Shown piece by piece: positions 61,201 through 64,000 of a stretch of 64,000 nucleotides of DNA. This DNA comes from Echinococcus granulosus. Taxonomy: Eukaryota; Platyhelminthes; Cestoda; Cyclophyllidea; Taeniidae. The DNA lies in NCBI RefSeq assembly GCF_000524195.1, contig NW_020170524.1:36902-100901 (forward strand). Direction: 5' to 3'. The translations under genes were made by a program, and so were the position numbers. Numbering within the stretch: position 1 is the stretch's first letter; each line of letters opens with the position of its first letter. The notes beneath the pieces are model-generated. The model saw only the letters and a program-made list of their open reading frames with translations. It did not search any database and had not been told where the DNA came from.

Positions 61201-63910
61201 CAAGTTGTAAAGACGCTTGCCACTTTTAGAACAACAGATTAGTAAATTTCAGGGAAAATTCTACACAGTAGCTTACTGCAAATCGGCAAAGTTTTACTTT
61301 TGTATATTCCACAAGCAGTAAAGGAGTCACCCCCTGGTTGATCGTACTACTGAAGTCGTTATAAGCGTCTCATAGGTCAACATATACCTAGCAGAGCGAA
61401 ATTGAGGCACCTGCTTTTTATATTTCTGATTGGCATTAGTCTCTTCGTTCCTCTCCCTATTAAAACTTGAATAACTTCATTTTTTTTCAGAGTTGATGGA
61501 ACATTTCCACAACTTTGGGCAAAATAGATTTTATAAGTTTACTATTACACGTAGATTCAAACTTCCATCTTTGTTACAGCCCGTTGGTGCCAAGGGTTTT
61601 GGATTGTTTTAGTACCTACTACTTGATTTCATTCTAAATTGGAAAAAAATTAGCATTTTTTGCTTGACTCAATTTTAGCTTTCGCAAAAATGCTTATTTT
61701 ATTCCTGTCTGGTTGATGATCACAGCTTTCCAATTGAGCTGCAGTGTTTGATCAAAACATATATGTAGCTAAATCTTGTGTAAATTATCATATTTCGCGA
61801 AGACTTTTCTGAAGACAAAGAAAGACATACTACTCAGGAAAAATATGTAGTATTGATGTAGGGTGGGGCTTGGGGCCACTGACATCACCCGGAGGCCCGG
61901 TCGCCCCGCTTAGGTGCAATGACGGAGCCCAGAAGTGTCCTATTTTGTAGTCTTGAGCTAAAAAAAAAGAGAATTAGCATATTGCATAATCTCCCTCCTC
62001 TTTTGAGCGTTGTCTTCGGAGCTCCCTTTAGTCCACCCCCTCCACCAACCATCACTACCTCATCGGTAGCGTAAGAAAACACACGAAGCAACCGTGCCAG
62101 TCATCAAATTACCGCAGAGCTGAGAAGATATTTGATCGCACCATCATTGATCCCTCTTGGCAACCTCATTGGCTCTAGAGTTTTGTCCTTTATGTGAAGT
62201 GGATTCGGAGACGGGTAAATGTGCTGGCCATCAAGCGTGTCCATTGCTAGTCGTAGAGACCTTGGCCTAAAAGTAGTCATGCAACAAGGAGCGAAGCTTG
62301 TCACAGTTTTGTTGAAATGAGGTTTCGCGTCTTTTCTTATTTCGGTGCTGCCCAACATATTTATCTGGGTTCAATCCAGCTAATAGAGTAGTGGAGGAAG
62401 CATTGCGTGTTCGTATAGTTATCGTCACACAGGTATGGTAGGCAGCTTCTTAGCGAACTTTTCAGGTGACTCACGGCTAGTGCCACTTGCTTCAATTGTC
62501 AACAGCATTCCTGCTGAACACAGAACTGGAGTGGTTATCGAAGCTAGACATCATTTTCAGCCCTTCTGTCAGGGGTCGTCAGGGATTCCCCCATCCACAG
62601 CAATATGCGCTTCTTCCGTCATCTTACTGTTTATCACTCACAGATAGGAATTCGGCAAGTTTTCCCATAAGATAGGTTTTGGTTTCCGCTGACACCAATG
62701 TAGTGTTTCAAGACTTCTCTAAAGACGAAAGAATACATAATATGTGGACAGAATGTGTATTGCTGATCTACAGTAGAGGTTGGGGGCTAGTGGCATTGCC
62801 TGGAGGTCAAGCCTACCTCCGATCCGTTACTGTAACCGAGGGCTAAACAAGCAATCAACGTATTGCATTTGTTCTGACACGAGTTAATTTTCTTTGCATC
62901 CTGTTTTTAATTCACTTCTCATTCGGGGGGTTTGATTTAGCCATGGCCTAATGTCCAATGTATCAAGTAGCAAAGTTCTTGTTTTGTTTATTCTCTTTTT
63001 ATAGGGAACCGCGACCGTGAAAGAGTTCTACAAACGTCATAACCGATGGACCGAGGGACTTTTTTCCGCTGCGAAGTCTGTTGGTGCAGGAGCTAATCTT
63101 CTAGTGTATGTTTATTGCCTTTTTTCACTCTCATTCTTTTACTACAAATGTTCTTCCAATTTCTCACTGGCTTGACGGACTGAAGTCAAAACTTTATTGG
63201 CCTAGGTCAATCATTTATTGAGTTCTTTTGATATTGACCAATCAGATTGGAGGCAAATTTTTTGGTCCTTAGCATATTACTAACACAAAGCCTGTTTATA
63301 TTCGTTTAATTTGTAGTGAAATCGCGAGTAAGATTTGGCCTCAAGAATTGTTTGTTTTTTCGTTTTGAAAGGTCACCTTAGCGGGTTTATGGTCTCATTT
63401 AATCCGAGTGCGATTTTATGTGTTCTTGGTTTACTTGTGAATGTTCGAGCTGTTGACTTGGAAATCGACTCACCTCGATTCCTCTCTTTTTTCATTTTTA
63501 TGGCTTTACAACCTTGAATTATGTTTTAAATGCCTTATTTGCTTCTAATTAGCCAACAAGGGAGCCGGATAATCACTCAAATTCTTCTCAAACTTTAATT
63601 GCACTACACCCCCCATTAATTTAGCACAAACCAATCGGAAAACCAGCCAATTGACCAGATATTTTTTTTCCACTTAGCGAAACTGCCGATGCCATAGTAA
63701 CAAATAAAGGTGGCAAATTGGAGCGACTGATAGTTGCAGCATTGGAGATTTCGGGTTCCACGACTCAGCTGGTGGTGGCCAGTCGAGTGAAGGCGAGTAA
63801 TGGCTCACGATGTCTTAGCAGCCTCGAATCCGCAGCAAAAGCGGTTTCTAGCATTACTGGAGAGGTCGTCGCAGGTGTCCAAAATGCCTCTGTTATCAAG
63901 GAACAGACAC
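52294..63910 (+). CDS. HIP1R: HIP1/HIP1R (Sla2-type) endocytic adaptor, first and last exons missing
   Basis: Exons: 52294-52500, 52534-52590, 52621-52654, 52753-52813, 53123-53456, 53879-53986, 54369-54469, 55068-55128, 55220-55312, 56715-56855, 57283-57318, 57897-58170, 58593-58673, 60080-60190, 60261-60526, 60742-60894, 63005-63105 and 63678-63910. All phases agree, giving about 817 residues. ANTH domain: INPQEVPPKPKHVRAIILGT, WKYLIVVHKVLR, FALAVMDYLEVILN, NCRLAALTQ. A coiled coil follows (55068-58170). Next comes the start of the I/LWEQ actin-binding module: LELLEQSKTS-like helices, VKEFYKRHNRWTEGL and VASRVKASNGSRCLSSL. HIP1R links clathrin coats and PI(4,5)P2 membranes to F-actin. The window ends after a donor at 63911, so the I/LWEQ end is outside. 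The peptide before the ANTH core was not found. Confidence 0.92.
53457..53800 (+). other. Polypyrimidine-rich stretch in HIP1R intron
   Basis: About 340 bp are almost entirely C and T on the + strand, with runs such as CTTTCTTTTGTCCTCTTC, ending near the acceptor at 53878. ORFs here reflect the low-complexity composition. It may act as an extended splicing tract or simply be a microsatellite-like expansion. Confidence 0.6.
61793..62867 (-). mobile_element. TRIM-like LTR element, minus orientation (about 1.07 kb), in HIP1R intron
   Basis: Read on the minus strand, the 5' LTR is 62867-62699 (TGCAATACGTTGATTG...AACACTACA). It is followed at once by TTGGTGTCAGCGG, a tRNA primer-binding-type sequence. 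The 3' LTR begins at 61986 (TGCAATATGC) after a polypurine tract (AAAAGAGGAGGGAGA) and ends near 61793. The internal region carries the same block as 25040-25150. No retroviral protein is encoded. It sits inside the 60895-63004 intron, opposite to the host gene. The 3' LTR end is eroded, so the left edge is approximate. Confidence 0.7.
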
Positions 63911-64000
63911 GTAAGTCCTCGAGTCTCCTTCCACTCTGATGGTTATCTTGTTGTGTGAGTGAGGGCGTAGTGGATCCATGGCTCAGCTACATCTCTTGAA

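Noticed and set aside
1..64000. CRISPR arrays, prophage, bacterial operons, rRNA genes, intact tRNA genes
   Set aside because: None seen; intron-split eukaryotic genes fill the window.

Overview
The window looks like nuclear DNA of a parasitic flatworm, most likely a tapeworm. The genes are split by spliceosomal introns, many only 30-39 bp long and others over 1 kb. The intergenic DNA is moderately AT-rich. A dispersed LTR/internal/LTR repeat resembles the miniature TRIM retrotransposons reported from taeniid tapeworms. Species is an inference; nothing in the sequence fixes it.

Layout, left to right. 1-8736 (+): the 3' part of an unrecognised Ser/Pro-rich gene built of phase-1 exons, with two homologous alternative terminal coiled-coil exons. 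12256-12669 (+): an intronless four-helix membrane protein. 16715-18884 (+): KCMF1 (ZZ-finger E3 ligase), converging on 19133-19670 (-): ZNHIT3. 22377-23697 (+): an AIRIM/C1orf109-like protein. 26922-29203 (-): the OTU deubiquitinase OTUD6B, all 7 exons resolved. 32145-34382 (+): the SPT2 chromatin protein, 3 exons. 35583-39550 (-): TANGO1/MIA3, the ER-exit-site cargo receptor. 41652-50989 (-): a TBC1D12/14-type Rab GAP, 5' end missing. 52294-63910 (+): HIP1/HIP1R, with ANTH, coiled coil and part of the I/LWEQ domain; its first exon was not found and its last exon(s) lie beyond the window.

Between the genes lie two structured TRIM-like elements (24592-25630 and 61793-62867, opposite orientations), three solo LTRs (14308, 41125, 51428) with 4-5 bp target duplications, internal-region fragments, two decayed Ty3/gypsy pol fragments and a tRNA-like relic.

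The genes are housekeeping functions and form no operon-like pathway. Several act in ubiquitin signalling (KCMF1, OTUD6B), ribosome or snoRNP assembly (ZNHIT3, AIRIM) and membrane traffic (TANGO1, TBC1D14, HIP1R). Exon joins were deduced by hand from GT/AG sites, reading phase and family conservation, and have no transcript support.
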